NCBI GenBank assembly: GCA_040386335.1
Contig: JAZKFT010000045.1
Span: forward strand, 172,131 to 236,130
Origin: JAZKFT01 sp040386335
GTDB lineage: Bacteria > Bacteroidota > Bacteroidia > Chitinophagales > Chitinophagaceae
DNA length: 64,000 nt
Reading direction: 5' to 3'
The notes under the pieces are model-generated. The model was not told where the DNA came from, made no database searches, and saw nothing but the letters and a program-made list of their open reading frames with translations. Both the position numbers and the translations under genes were made by a program. This document shows positions 26,255 to 36,450 of the stretch, in pieces. Within the stretch, counting starts at the first letter, position 1. Each line of letters starts with the position of its first letter.

Positions 26255-29200
26255 TTAAAACTGAATATTAATACCGGCAGCATAACTGCGTGCTGCGGGA
26301 TAGCCTCCCGAATTGTCGCGGCCAAGCGCAGTTACCAGCTCAGGATCGGGACCACTGTAGTTGCTGAATGTGTACACATTGTTGGCCGTAAGCGTGAGCC
26401 TGCATGAACTCATGTGCAGGCGCTTCAACAAGTTACGCTGTACATTATAAATAAGTACAATGTTGTTTATTTTCCAGTAGGAGCCGTCCTCTAAAAACAA
26501 TGTCTGGTTCGTGCGGTAAGGCAGCAATGTGCTGGCCCTCCGGAAATCATAAGGATTGGGGTATTGTGCATTCGTGGTGCCGGATGTTTTGTCGTTTGCT
26601 ACCGGTTGCCAGTAATTATAATTGTTGATCGGCAACATGGAATTGGTCGAAGTAGGGCTGGTATAATTCTGGAATTGCTGGGCCATTGAAGTGTTCAGCA
26701 GGTCGCGTACCAATGTATAGGAGCCATTGATACTCAACTGGAATGCCTTGTACGACATCATAGAATTCAAACCACCGGTTACACGTGGCACAGGGTTACC
26801 AATTGCCAGCAGGTCGTTATCATCGATAATGTAGTCGCCGTTTACATCCGTCCAGCGTGGGTCGCCGCCCTGGAAGTAGAAGGGGTTGCCCGCACCAACA
26901 CCAAGTTGCATTCTGCGGCCGGTTGATCTGTTCACCGGTACATCCGTAGTGCTGCTGATAACGCCTTGTGTATGGTAGAGCAGGTTACTTAGTGAGTTAC
27001 GACCGATTTTGTACACGACCGGCACACTGCCACCGTTGTCTGTGATGTTGATGGTCATCTGGCGCAGGTCATTGGGTAAGCTTGTAAGCACATCCCTGTT
27101 TACCGCACCATTTACAGAAACGGTCCACTGGAAAGGCCTGGCTTGCTTAAATAACCGCACGATGGCACTCCATTCAATCCCGTAGTTCGCCAGGCTGATG
27201 GCGTTCGTTTTAAGTGTTGTAAATCCGTTCACATTTGCAAGGGCAATATCTATCACCTGGTTATCTAATGTGCGGTAGTAGGTTTCCACTGTTCCCTGGA
27301 ATGCATTGTTCCAAAGGCCAAATTCAAGGGCAGCATTGGTTTGGGTCTGTGTTTCAGGAAGGAAGGCTGTATTCGGAACCGTACCGTAATCGATGGCTAC
27401 GGTTGGGTTATTGTTGTAAGCCTGGCCCACAATGTATTTACCATACACATCAAAAATGCTTCCGGTAGGGCTTATGTTACGACCCCAGCTTCCGCGGATG
27501 GAACCATAACTTAACCAGCCTGCATGGTCAAACCATTTTTCCTTATTGAAGTTCCAGCGGGCGCTTATTGAAGGGTTTTCTGAATAACCTTGTGAAGGGC
27601 CGTTCGTGGAAAGACCATCAAAACGGTAGTTGAAGTCAATGACATATTTACGATCGAAGTTGTACGACAGGGAGCCACCATAACCGTGCTGGCGTTTGTC
27701 GGTAACATTATTCAAAGTACCACCCCTGGAAACGGTCCAGCCATAACCCACCGGTCCTTCTATCTGGTCGTTCGCTGTTTGCACGAGATTAATGGCATTA
27801 GCCTTGAAGCCGTAGGCATTGATCTCGTTAAAGGCGTAGGCACTGAAATTATGTAGTTCACCAAGTGTCTTGATAAAACCCAGCGTACTGCGATTATACA
27901 AAGTATAGGTATGGTCGTTGTAGCTATAAGAACGTGATGAACCACCATTCAGGAAAGATGGGGTGAACTTATCCTGCGTTCCTGATATTAAATTGTAGCT
28001 CAGGATATTGCCGAGGCGAACACCTTTGAGCGGTTCATATTGCAAGTCGAGACTGGCTGAAATATTGGAACTTTTATTATTGTCCCGAACTTTCGCAGCT
28101 GCAAGGGCGGCACTGTTTTCAGAGAAAAGCGATGGCGGCGGCAACAACGATGAGGAGTTGGCAGTTGATGCAATTCCTGTTTGCACCAGGCCAACACCCG
28201 AACCATTTTGTTTCTGACCCAGCAAACCCGATAGGTTAACCAGCATCCGGAAACGGTCACTCGGTTGGTACAGCGCATTCATGCTCAGTGTATAGCGTTT
28301 AAAGCCGGTGTTAGCCACAATTCCACTTTCCTGGTAATAGTTCAGGTTGGTTTTATAGTTGAAAGTATTGTCGCCCCCGCGGATGCTGATATTGTGCTGG
28401 TGGTTGTATGTGGTACGGTAGAAATAATCCTGCCAGTTGGTAGAGTTGTTATAATAAGGATTCAGGCTGTCGGATAAGAACGAGGTAGAATTGATCAAAG
28501 CCTGCGCTGCCGCCAGTGATGTATCGTAAGCAAGCATTGCGTTGATGCGATTCCTGCGTTCATCCGCGCCTCCAAGAACCTGGCGCAATTTAGGTGGCGT
28601 CTTTACAAAAAAGTTGGATGAGTACTGCACAACCGGCACTTTAGACTGACCACGACGGGTGGTTACGAGGATAACACCGTAAGCTCCACGACTACCATAT
28701 TGTGAGGTTGCGGCAGCATCTTTCAGTACATCCATTTGTTCAATATCTTCCGGAGGTATTAATGCCAGCGGGCTGATACCCGGGCCACCACCCTGGAAAC
28801 CATATTCGTAGTTTGAATTGGCATCTACAGGCACACCATCAATTACGAAGAGGGGAGAAGTAGGCGTCAAAAAGCCATCAGAGCTGATACGTACACTGCT
28901 CAGACCACGCAGGTTGATCGTTCCCATAGCACCTGGTGAACCGGTATTGTTCTGGATGTTCAAACCGGCGACTTTACCCTGCAACAACTCGATCACGTTT
29001 GACACCGGAACATCTTGTAACGTTTTACCGCTCACTACCACGCTGGAGCCGGTAGATACTTCACGGTTCTTGCTTTTAAAACCCTGTACCACCACTTCCT
29101 TCATTGCTTCGTTCTCTCTTAACACCAATTCGATGTCAAGGCTGGTGGTGGCGGCACTCACCGTCTTGCGAACGGTGGTATAGCCTACGTGGCTGAAACT

Positions 29201-29422
29201 AAGTTCAGTGCCGGGAGCAATGCTCACACTAAATGCACCTTTGTCATCGGTATAGGCGATGGGCTTTGGGGGCTTACCCGCGGTAATGGTTACCCCGGTT
29301 TTGCCTCCATTTACTCCTTTTTCCTTCACCACGCCACGGATCACTATCTTGGCCTGTTGTGCCCAGGACCTGTTACCGGCCGAGATCAATACAAGTGATA
29401 ATATTATAAACGCTGCTCTCAT
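26255..29422 (-). CDS. SusC/RagA family TonB-linked outer-membrane protein
   Basis: 1055 residues with signal peptide (SAGNRSWAQQ), a CarboxypepD_reg-like domain at about 27-110 (IRGVVKEKGVNGGKTGVTITAG, FSHVGYTTVRK), the plug domain (VSNVIELLQGKVAGLNIQN, INLRGLSSV, PLFVIDGVPVD, IEQMDVLKDAAATSQYGSRGAYGVILVTT) and a 22-strand barrel with the usual end SYAAGINIQF. It imports an oligomer bound by the SusD partner, energised by TonB-ExbBD. It is the second susC of the operon, 43 bp after the DUF5007-like gene. Confidence 0.95.
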   Translation of the reverse strand: MRAAFIILSLVLISAGNRSWAQQAKIVIRGVVKEKGVNGGKTGVTITAGKPPKPIAYTDDKGAFSVSIAPGTELSFSHVGYTTVRKTVSAATTSLDIELVLRENEAMKEVVVQGFKSKNREVSTGSSVVVSGKTLQDVPVSNVIELLQGKVAGLNIQNNTGSPGAMGTINLRGLSSVRISSDGFLTPTSPLFVIDGVPVDANSNYEYGFQGGGPGISPLALIPPEDIEQMDVLKDAAATSQYGSRGAYGVILVTTRRGQSKVPVVQYSSNFFVKTPPKLRQVLGGADERRNRINAMLAYDTSLAAAQALINSTSFLSDSLNPYYNNSTNWQDYFYRTTYNHQHNISIRGGDNTFNYKTNLNYYQESGIVANTGFKRYTLSMNALYQPSDRFRMLVNLSGLLGQKQNGSGVGLVQTGIASTANSSSLLPPPSLFSENSAALAAAKVRDNNKSSNISASLDLQYEPLKGVRLGNILSYNLISGTQDKFTPSFLNGGSSRSYSYNDHTYTLYNRSTLGFIKTLGELHNFSAYAFNEINAYGFKANAINLVQTANDQIEGPVGYGWTVSRGGTLNNVTDKRQHGYGGSLSYNFDRKYVIDFNYRFDGLSTNGPSQGYSENPSISARWNFNKEKWFDHAGWLSYGSIRGSWGRNISPTGSIFDVYGKYIVGQAYNNNPTVAIDYGTVPNTAFLPETQTQTNAALEFGLWNNAFQGTVETYYRTLDNQVIDIALANVNGFTTLKTNAISLANYGIEWSAIVRLFKQARPFQWTVSVNGAVNRDVLTSLPNDLRQMTINITDNGGSVPVVYKIGRNSLSNLLYHTQGVISSTTDVPVNRSTGRRMQLGVGAGNPFYFQGGDPRWTDVNGDYIIDDNDLLAIGNPVPRVTGGLNSMMSYKAFQLSINGSYTLVRDLLNTSMAQQFQNYTSPTSTNSMLPINNYNYWQPVANDKTSGTTNAQYPNPYDFRRASTLLPYRTNQTLFLEDGSYWKINNIVLIYNVQRNLLKRLHMSSCRLTLTANNVYTFSNYSGPDPELVTALGRDNSGGYPAARSYAAGINIQF

Positions 29423-29465
29423 TGTTTGTTGGTTTTGCGTTGAATGGGTTTATGCCAGTGCGTTA

Positions 29466-30503
29466 TTAATCGTTGATGAATTTTGGATTGTCGTTTTTAA
29501 AGGCGAAAACAATCTCCCATTCACCTTTTTCAAACAGGGCAAAATCTAGCCCGAACACCGCGTCTTCGCGAACATTGCCAAAGCCGATGCGGGAATAGCC
29601 GAACCGTACCCTTGCACGGCTGCCATCGCTGTTGGTGTACCTGGTGGGATAAACCACCAATGGTACCGGGAAGGCGGCATCGTAAGTAACACCCGTCGTC
29701 GTTTTTTTCATATTAAAGCCGTGTACCAGGTTGGCCCAATCGGTGTTGGCGAACATGGCAGGATCGATCGGGTTAAACAATGTATCCAGGAAGCGGAAGG
29801 TGATGCTATTGCCGGCACCGCCCGTGGTATTTACCAGTTTACGGATATAAACCTCGATATCGTTGCCACTCATATAGCGGTTGGTTGTAATGCCTTTCAC
29901 ATTCTGAAGAACACTTACGTTTACACCGTTACTGGTCGGTTGACCGCTCACCGGGTTAATATTGCTTGGTTCATAAGGCCGTTCGCGGAAGGGCATTAAC
30001 CGCAGATTTTTGTAGAAGCGGCGGCCGCCACTGTTGCTCAGTTCCACATCGAACAGGTAGCCGCTGTCGGGCTGGGGACGGATAAAACTTGATTTTGCTT
30101 CGGCCCACATGGTGAATTCACCGCTGTGCGGACTTACTTCAAATAAAGGGCGGAACTGCATTTCACGTTTTGCTTCAATCTCAGCGATCGATTTCTCGGC
30201 GCCATTGTAGCCGGCTTTCCAAACCTGAACTGGAAATACGTTGGTAAGTTCGGGTGCAGCATCGCCATTCCGGCGACGTGGGTTCACAATCGAAAAATCT
30301 GCAGGGAAGGTGGTGCTGCCTTTGTAGAAATTACCTCTGAATACAGTGGTGCGGCCAATTATGGGCTGGTAGTTGTCGATAATGAATTGCGAATCGGCGC
30401 CTACCGTTTCCCGCTCCTGCGGTACGAATTTCTTACAAGCCGTAAGCATGCAAAGAAACAGGGCAGGTAAAATAATTTTTTGTATGATGTTGTTCTTGTT
30501 CAT
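29466..30503 (-). CDS. surface lipoprotein of the Sus operon (DUF5007-like)
   Basis: 345 residues from ATG at 30503 (MNKNNIIQKIILPALFLCMLTAC); the longer open frame would overlap the upstream fasciclin gene and hide the lipobox. The mature protein is beta-rich (TTVFRGNFYKGSTTFPADFSI, PLFEVSPHSGEFTMWAEAKSSF, YLFDVELSNSGGRRFYKNLRL, DIEVYIRKLVNTTGG). It fits the DUF5007 lipoproteins that sit beside SusCD pairs; the family name is from memory. A role in surface binding is inferred from the operon. Confidence 0.72.
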   Translation of the reverse strand: MNKNNIIQKIILPALFLCMLTACKKFVPQERETVGADSQFIIDNYQPIIGRTTVFRGNFYKGSTTFPADFSIVNPRRRNGDAAPELTNVFPVQVWKAGYNGAEKSIAEIEAKREMQFRPLFEVSPHSGEFTMWAEAKSSFIRPQPDSGYLFDVELSNSGGRRFYKNLRLMPFRERPYEPSNINPVSGQPTSNGVNVSVLQNVKGITTNRYMSGNDIEVYIRKLVNTTGGAGNSITFRFLDTLFNPIDPAMFANTDWANLVHGFNMKKTTTGVTYDAAFPVPLVVYPTRYTNSDGSRARVRFGYSRIGFGNVREDAVFGLDFALFEKGEWEIVFAFKNDNPKFIND

Positions 30504-30558
30504 CCTCGCTGGGTTATTAACGCTTTTTAATAATGGTGAAGCTGTGTTTTGCTGTATC

Positions 30559-31248
30559 TCATCGTTTGTTGATGCGGCGGATAAATCCATTACCGAAGCC
30601 AAAGTCATGACCGGGAGGTAGCAGGTTTACAATCGCGTTATCCGATTTAATGTCCACAGTAATCGTGGTTACCCGTATCCAGTTGCGTACAAAAATGGAG
30701 TTCTGCGGATCGCTGAATATGATCGCCTTTGGCCCGCCGTTCAGGTAGCCGGATGCATTGGTACGCACCAGCTGCATCTGCATATCATAGTTGTAGCGCA
30801 GCGATGAAAACAGGCGGCCATCTGTTAATCCTACCAGCCCTTCGCTTGGTTGTTTTTCTTTGATAATGTAACGGCAGAAAAAGGTATCCAGCACTGCACT
30901 GTCCATGGTGGCAAGAGAAACCGCCGGCATGGAAGGAATAGAATCTTTGCGTGCCTGGTTAATGTTTTGCAATGCCAGTGCAAAGCTGCGGTTGTTGATG
31001 GCAAAAATGGTAATGTTCGCCTTACTGATCGTGTCACTCATGCCTTTCAGCCGGTTGATGACCAATAGCATGCTGTCGTACACACCGGTTTGCGAACGCA
31101 GGTAATCCAGGGCATTACCGTTGTAGGTACCAGCCGTGTTCTCATAATCGCGGTAAGTATCATCTTTTTTACAAGCTGTGACCAGGACCAGCATTGCCAG
31201 GGCAAGGGTGCAGATCAAACCGCTATATTTTAGACCAAGTATCTTCAT
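30559..31248 (-). CDS. fasciclin-domain lipoprotein
   Basis: 229 residues from ATG at 31248, placing a lipobox at LVLVTAC. The FAS1 domain shows SQTGVYDSMLLVINRLKGM, ITIFAINNRSFALALQNIN, LDTFFCRYIIKEKQ and a late IFVRNWIRVTTITVDIKSDNAIVNLLPPGHDFGFG, which retains the H2-like end missing in the second copy at 23854. It lies between the first susD and the DUF5007-like gene. Role in adhesion or substrate contact is inferred. Confidence 0.82.
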   Translation of the reverse strand: MKILGLKYSGLICTLALAMLVLVTACKKDDTYRDYENTAGTYNGNALDYLRSQTGVYDSMLLVINRLKGMSDTISKANITIFAINNRSFALALQNINQARKDSIPSMPAVSLATMDSAVLDTFFCRYIIKEKQPSEGLVGLTDGRLFSSLRYNYDMQMQLVRTNASGYLNGGPKAIIFSDPQNSIFVRNWIRVTTITVDIKSDNAIVNLLPPGHDFGFGNGFIRRINKR

Positions 31249-31358
31249 ATTGAATGATTTATTTAATAATTCATTAGGGGTAGCAAACAACGAGCATCCT
31301 GTTTCAATTGATCCCTGCTATTGCTGGAAATTTGCAGGTTCCAACTTTCCTGTTTCGC

Positions 31359-32936
31359 CTATTTCCAGAAGGTGTTTTGCACCAGTTTAGGGTTCCGGTT
31401 CAACACGTCCTGTGCGATGGGCCAGTAAATACCATCACGGTTAAGCAGGTCGTTGAATTGGGGGTTATTCCGTTTCAACCGGTTAAAACGAACCTGGTCG
31501 TACCAGCGCCATCCTTCACCCATCAGTTCTTTTCTCCTTTCTGCAAAAATTTCAGTCAGCAGGTCGGCTGAGCTGCCAACCAGGTAAGAACTGGTACCGC
31601 GGTTACCACGAATGGCATTTAATTCCGCAGCGGCCAGGTTAGATTCGCCTAAAACAGTCAGGGCCTCTGCACGAAGCAGCTTTATTTCTTCCAGTCGGGT
31701 AAATAGAACTGATGAGTTGAACACAGCGAATTGACCACCGGTGACAGAAGTGGCGCCGTTTACTACCCGTACTTTTTTGAACACGGGTATCTCGGAACTG
31801 TAATTCTCAAAATATGCGGTGAACTGCAGGCGGGCCCTGGTGGAAGTGTCCACGCCAAAACGTTGGTCATAAGGATTATTACCGGGAAACACAGTGTTGA
31901 TCACATCTTTCGGAACATATATATCCGGCAATTGCTTAGACATGGGATACAGCGTGGTATTTGCCAGGGTGAGTTGCTCAAAATGTCCGTCACTGGTGGT
32001 TTCGCCACGGTTATTGATAAAGCTGAAACCCAGTAACTGGTTATAGTTTCCGCCACGTGCGTTGAATACACCGCCGGGATTACTACCATCGCCCACAAGT
32101 TGACCAGTCGTTAAGAGGGTCAGGTTGCATTTGGTGAAATTGTTAACGATATATTCTGTGTACACAGCGACATCAAGGTAGCGGCCCTGCCATGCAGAAA
32201 TATGCGCCAGCACTGCATAAGCTGCCAGCCTGTTGAAAGGGCCATTCAGCCAGGTGGCCGTGTTAACGCCATAATAGTTAGGTGGAAATAGTTGCTCGGG
32301 ATCGGTGCCTGAATACAGGAAAGGAAGGCGGGGCGCAGCTGCAATCAGCTCTTGCTCAGCAAACGACAACACGACATCTTTATTGGTGCGGGGCAATGCC
32401 TCGAAGCTGCCTTCGTTGCTTTTGGTAATAAAAGGAACATCACCCCAAATGCGTACAATATAGAAATAGATAAATGCACGAATAGCACGGGCTTGCGCAA
32501 TATCGAGTTTGTAGTAGGCTTCGGTGTAACGTTTGTCTGCCATGCATCCATTCACTCTTTCAATAAAGAGGTTACAGGCATTGATCACCGCGTAGAAACG
32601 GCGCCAGTCAGTGATCCCTTCTATGGCGGGAAATGATGCATTGAGGTTCCCTTCCACAATAGCACGCAAATCGGGGCGGTACACGGAGCGGAAGTCTCCT
32701 GCACGCAATTCGCCCCAAAGCCAATGCGCATTGTTTGCAGCGACCGCTGCGCGGGACAATCCATAGAGACCGATCAGTCCGCTGCGGGCATCTTCATAGG
32801 TTGTCCAATGACCGGCTTCGTCGGCCTGGCGTGAAGATGATATGTCCAGTTGCTTGTTGCAGGAGCCAAGCGTAAGCAGGAGGCTGGCTGCAAACAGAAC
32901 CGGTAATGCAATCTTGTTTAATTTAAACACGAACAT
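31359..32936 (-). CDS. RagB/SusD family outer-membrane glycan-binding lipoprotein
   Basis: 525 residues, lipobox LLLTLGSC. SusD hallmarks include DEAGHWTTYEDARSGLIGLYGL, AQARAIRAFIYFYIVRIWGDVPFIT and the C-terminal LTEIFAERRKELMGEGWRWYDQVRFNR followed by YWPIAQDVLNRNPKLVQN. It is the first susD of the operon, 43 bp after the first susC, and should be its lid protein. The sequence is clearly diverged from the second SusD, so the two pairs may bind different parts of one substrate. Confidence 0.93.
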   Translation of the reverse strand: MFVFKLNKIALPVLFAASLLLTLGSCNKQLDISSSRQADEAGHWTTYEDARSGLIGLYGLSRAAVAANNAHWLWGELRAGDFRSVYRPDLRAIVEGNLNASFPAIEGITDWRRFYAVINACNLFIERVNGCMADKRYTEAYYKLDIAQARAIRAFIYFYIVRIWGDVPFITKSNEGSFEALPRTNKDVVLSFAEQELIAAAPRLPFLYSGTDPEQLFPPNYYGVNTATWLNGPFNRLAAYAVLAHISAWQGRYLDVAVYTEYIVNNFTKCNLTLLTTGQLVGDGSNPGGVFNARGGNYNQLLGFSFINNRGETTSDGHFEQLTLANTTLYPMSKQLPDIYVPKDVINTVFPGNNPYDQRFGVDTSTRARLQFTAYFENYSSEIPVFKKVRVVNGATSVTGGQFAVFNSSVLFTRLEEIKLLRAEALTVLGESNLAAAELNAIRGNRGTSSYLVGSSADLLTEIFAERRKELMGEGWRWYDQVRFNRLKRNNPQFNDLLNRDGIYWPIAQDVLNRNPKLVQNTFWK

Positions 32937-32979
32937 AAAAAAGCGTTATGAAAAATATGTGATTGAAATAAGGATTGTA

Positions 32980-35949
32980 CTACAGGCTTAATTTAAAACC
33001 GGCGATCAGCGACTGTGTGAGGGGAAGGCCATAACCCGTGTATACACCGTTGTAATTCACCAGTTCGGGGTCATCGCCCTTAAATGAAGTGATGGTAAAC
33101 AGGTTGGTAGCGGTGAGGTAAATAGAAGCGGCCTGGAATCTTTTTTTAGCTTTTGCCAGGCTGTGTTTTGTTTTGGTAAAATCATAGCTGATAGATACCG
33201 TACGCAATTTCAGGAAAGAGGCATCATCCAGGAACAGGTCCTGCTCCAGGCGATATGGCACAACAGCACTCCAGGGGTTGTACATAGGGTAGCTGATTAA
33301 GTCCATTTTCTTTTGCCAGAAAGTGATCTCTTTTACGGAGTTGATATCATTCTTTACTTCTGTATTGATGAAATCGAGGCGGGAAGCGGCATACTGGTTC
33401 AGTACTTTACGACCCAGTGACACATAAAACTGGAAGTCGAGTGACAACGCCTTGTAGCCAATGGTGCTACCAAAGCCACCGGAAAGCTTAGGCAAGTAAC
33501 TGCCTTTTAAAACTTTGTCTTTATTGTTGATGACAAAATCGCCGTTTACATCTGTCCACTTAGGGTCACCGGCTTTTAACGGTACACCCTGGAAAGTCAG
33601 CGGCTTGTTTGTCTGCGGATTTACGGGCACTTCTGAATCGCTGTTGTAGATGCCGGTATTTTGATACAGCCAATAGCCGTCGACAGGTTGTCCGACAGAC
33701 AGCATGGTGTTACCGATGATGAGTTCAGAAAGGCCACCGGGCAAGGCTTTGAGTTTATTTTTATTGTAGTTGAAATTAGCGGTGAATGTCCAGTTAAATG
33801 CATTTTTACCTGCCGGGAACAAGTCGGCTGCAAGGGTAAGATCTATGCCCCTGTTTTGTACGGCCATCCCTGTTTTGTAAGCGCCCGTATAACCCCACTC
33901 GGCAGCAACCGGTACAGGGAGCAATTGGTTTTTGTCATCGCGGTTGTATAGGTCCAGCGCCAGTTTCAGGCGGTTGTTCCAAGTGCCGTAACGAACACCA
34001 ACATTAATGCGGTCGGCATAGGCCCATGGAATACCATAGCCTACCCAGCCGCTGGTGTATGGACGGGAAAGACCAGGAATACCTGCATAAGAACCCAATG
34101 TAGGCTCATTGCCCCAGCCCAAATCTACCCGGTAGTGCGGTCCTGCGTTAAACCGGTCGTCGCTTAACAATTTGCCGAGGCGGCCCCATGATGCACTAAG
34201 TGACAAGTCGTTCACTTTAGTGGAGCCGGCCAGCAGGTGTTGTTTGATATTCCACTCTGCACCGGCAGAATAGCTGGTGTACCAACGGTTATCGGGCTGC
34301 ATGTTAGATGAACCATCTCTTCTTACAACTGCATTTATTTTCAGTGCATTACCCAATGTATACGTGGCATTTCCAAAGAACGATGCCAGCCTTGTCTGCA
34401 TTTTGCTTGGGAAATAATATACCGCGAAACCAGTGGGTAAAAGGTAGTTGCTACTGCTCGCGTCGCCATTCACCACGTTGATCTTGATAAAGTCATTGGG
34501 ACCGTTGTAGGCAAAAGCGTAGTCAAATTTGTAAATATCGGCCTGGAAGTTTTGGCCACCTTCAATGAATAATTTTTGATTGTTGCCCAGCCCGAACTCA
34601 TAGCCCAATGTATTGCTGGCAATAAAGCGCTGATTGTACCCAAAATAGCTGGAAACGAAATTGTTACCTTCCAGCAGGGTGGCAGGCGAAAATGCGTCGC
34701 GGATGCCTTCGTTGTAGTCAAAAGCGATTCTTCCATTGTATTTGATCTTGTTGATATTGGCAGAGATCGCTACGTAGCCTTGTATTACATTGGAAGCGTT
34801 GTCGTCGATGACTTTGTCAAATTCATTCAAATAACTTTGGTACCGGTTTTTATTCGGTGTCAGCGGATTGGTCAGGTCTGGAATATAACGTTGTTCGGCC
34901 AACCGGTCGCGAATGTTACGGTTACGGGTGCGCTCCATGCGATTATAGTTGATCATGCTGGATACCATGAGCCATTTGATGGGCGCCACGTTAATGAAGA
35001 AGGAACCAGTGTAACGGTTAATATTGGTCGCATCTGCGCTGGAAGCGTTTTTTGTAGCACTGGTAAAGAACCGGAAATTAGCCCGGTCCGATCCGCCGGT
35101 AAGGCTAAGGTCGGTACTAAAAAGAATGGGATTACTGAAGTATAGGTCTGTCCAGGTTGCCGGTCCATAATAATCGGCGTTGGTGCTGTCGCGCAGGTAA
35201 GGTGCGTAGTTCAGCCGGTCGTTTACCGTGCCATACTTATCATAGAATGGAAGGCGGAAATTGTTTTCATATGCGGCATTTACCGGGGTGATAGCAGGTT
35301 TGCCAGCGACGCCGGCGTATGCGTTCACACTAATCTGGCGGAAACCGGAATGTGCATTTTTGGTGGTGATCCAAATAACGCCGTTGGCAGCCAGTGGTCC
35401 CAGTGAAGCCAGGGTTACCGGGTCTTTGATCACTTCAATGCTTGCAATATTGCTGGGGTTGATAGTAGCCAGCAGGTTAGTGGCAGTACCAATCCGGTTA
35501 AAGTCGTATTTCTGAATTTCATATGCAAATGGGTTGTCCTGCGTCAGCGGTACGCCATTCAGGTACACAACCGCTTGCTGGTCGTACAATTCGCGTTTAC
35601 TGAGCAGTGGTGCTGCAACGCCGCGGATAAAGATGGGTTGCTCGGTTCCGGGTTCGCCGGTGGACTCCTGTACATAAGTACCTGCCGCATTACCTTTCAG
35701 CAACTGCTGCAATGAAATGTATGGCTGAGAGGAGACGTAGCGAAGCGGTACATGGTTTACGTGCGCCTTTGGTAAATTGCCCGGGGCCGGAATGATGGTA
35801 GCTCCGTTGGTGATTTCAAAAGTTGCAGGCGGAGCCAACTTCGCAGAGTCTATTTGCGTTTGTGCCTGAACCAGGCAGGCGCTTCCCGTAAACATTCCTG
35901 CAAATAGCATTTTGCCGAATGCTGCTGATAATTGCAATCGTAGCCTCAT
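32980..35949 (-). CDS. SusC/RagA family TonB-linked outer-membrane protein without regulatory N-domain
   Basis: 989 residues. After the signal peptide (TGSACLVQAQ) there is only a short linker before the plug (QPYISLQQLLKGNAAGTYVQE, QPIFIRGVAAPLLSKRE, AVVYLNGVPLTQ, IASIEVIKDPVTLASLGPLAANGVIWITT), so the CarboxypepD_reg-like domain found in the second SusC is missing. The barrel is full length and ends LTQSLIAGFKLSL. It is the first gene of the eleven-gene unit. The promoter must lie in the 500 bp to the right, but I see no clear consensus there. Confidence 0.93.
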   Translation of the reverse strand: MRLRLQLSAAFGKMLFAGMFTGSACLVQAQTQIDSAKLAPPATFEITNGATIIPAPGNLPKAHVNHVPLRYVSSQPYISLQQLLKGNAAGTYVQESTGEPGTEQPIFIRGVAAPLLSKRELYDQQAVVYLNGVPLTQDNPFAYEIQKYDFNRIGTATNLLATINPSNIASIEVIKDPVTLASLGPLAANGVIWITTKNAHSGFRQISVNAYAGVAGKPAITPVNAAYENNFRLPFYDKYGTVNDRLNYAPYLRDSTNADYYGPATWTDLYFSNPILFSTDLSLTGGSDRANFRFFTSATKNASSADATNINRYTGSFFINVAPIKWLMVSSMINYNRMERTRNRNIRDRLAEQRYIPDLTNPLTPNKNRYQSYLNEFDKVIDDNASNVIQGYVAISANINKIKYNGRIAFDYNEGIRDAFSPATLLEGNNFVSSYFGYNQRFIASNTLGYEFGLGNNQKLFIEGGQNFQADIYKFDYAFAYNGPNDFIKINVVNGDASSSNYLLPTGFAVYYFPSKMQTRLASFFGNATYTLGNALKINAVVRRDGSSNMQPDNRWYTSYSAGAEWNIKQHLLAGSTKVNDLSLSASWGRLGKLLSDDRFNAGPHYRVDLGWGNEPTLGSYAGIPGLSRPYTSGWVGYGIPWAYADRINVGVRYGTWNNRLKLALDLYNRDDKNQLLPVPVAAEWGYTGAYKTGMAVQNRGIDLTLAADLFPAGKNAFNWTFTANFNYNKNKLKALPGGLSELIIGNTMLSVGQPVDGYWLYQNTGIYNSDSEVPVNPQTNKPLTFQGVPLKAGDPKWTDVNGDFVINNKDKVLKGSYLPKLSGGFGSTIGYKALSLDFQFYVSLGRKVLNQYAASRLDFINTEVKNDINSVKEITFWQKKMDLISYPMYNPWSAVVPYRLEQDLFLDDASFLKLRTVSISYDFTKTKHSLAKAKKRFQAASIYLTATNLFTITSFKGDDPELVNYNGVYTGYGLPLTQSLIAGFKLSL

Positions 35950-36450
35950 GTCTGTTTGTTAGTTTTTTGGTGGTGGATTGTGAAAAGGTGTGAACAGTAC
36001 CTGCGTAGCCTTGGTAGGTCATCGTAATTTCTCCCTCATAGTCCCTTAGCCTGGTTGATTCTTGTGCAGCAACAGCCTGTTCTTTTTCCTTATCGCTTTC
36101 CAAATATGATAACAATGTTTTGTTCTGCAACGCACAAACGGTTGCGCAAAAACAGCCTCAGTACGGGGTTTACAACATAGGGAACACGGGTATATTGCGT
36201 CGTCCTTGTAATGCAGGTACAGTAGCCGGGAATGTAGGTATGCGGGCGAATGCGAATACCCGGCAGAGGAAGTTTAAATAAGTGTATTATTTACGCTGAA
36301 TCAGAATGGTGTAAACACCAGGATTTTCGTGTCGGTCAGGGGTGGCTTCCGGGAAGTAATTTGGCTGGCTACACTGCTACATCACTGTTGCGTCTTATCA
36401 AAGAAATGGTGCTTTGCGCCAATTAAATAGAACTTAAAAATTGAGTAAAA
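35950..36450. other. divergent intergenic region upstream of the Sus/M60 operon
   Basis: About 500 bp between the first susC (minus) and a GTG-started plus-strand gene. It must hold both promoters. No repeat, RNA gene or ECF sigma/anti-sigma pair was seen in or next to it, so the regulator of the operon is not in this window. A 105-codon minus-strand frame overlapping the susC start has no signs of coding. Confidence 0.4.

Noticed and set aside
34576..35145. 189-codon open frame on the plus strand
   Set aside because: It is antisense to the first SusC gene, whose plug and barrel motifs are clear on the other strand.
35816..36130. 104-codon frame on the minus strand overlapping the first susC start
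   Set aside because: It overlaps the susC signal peptide in another frame, has no start-site support and ends in low-quality text.
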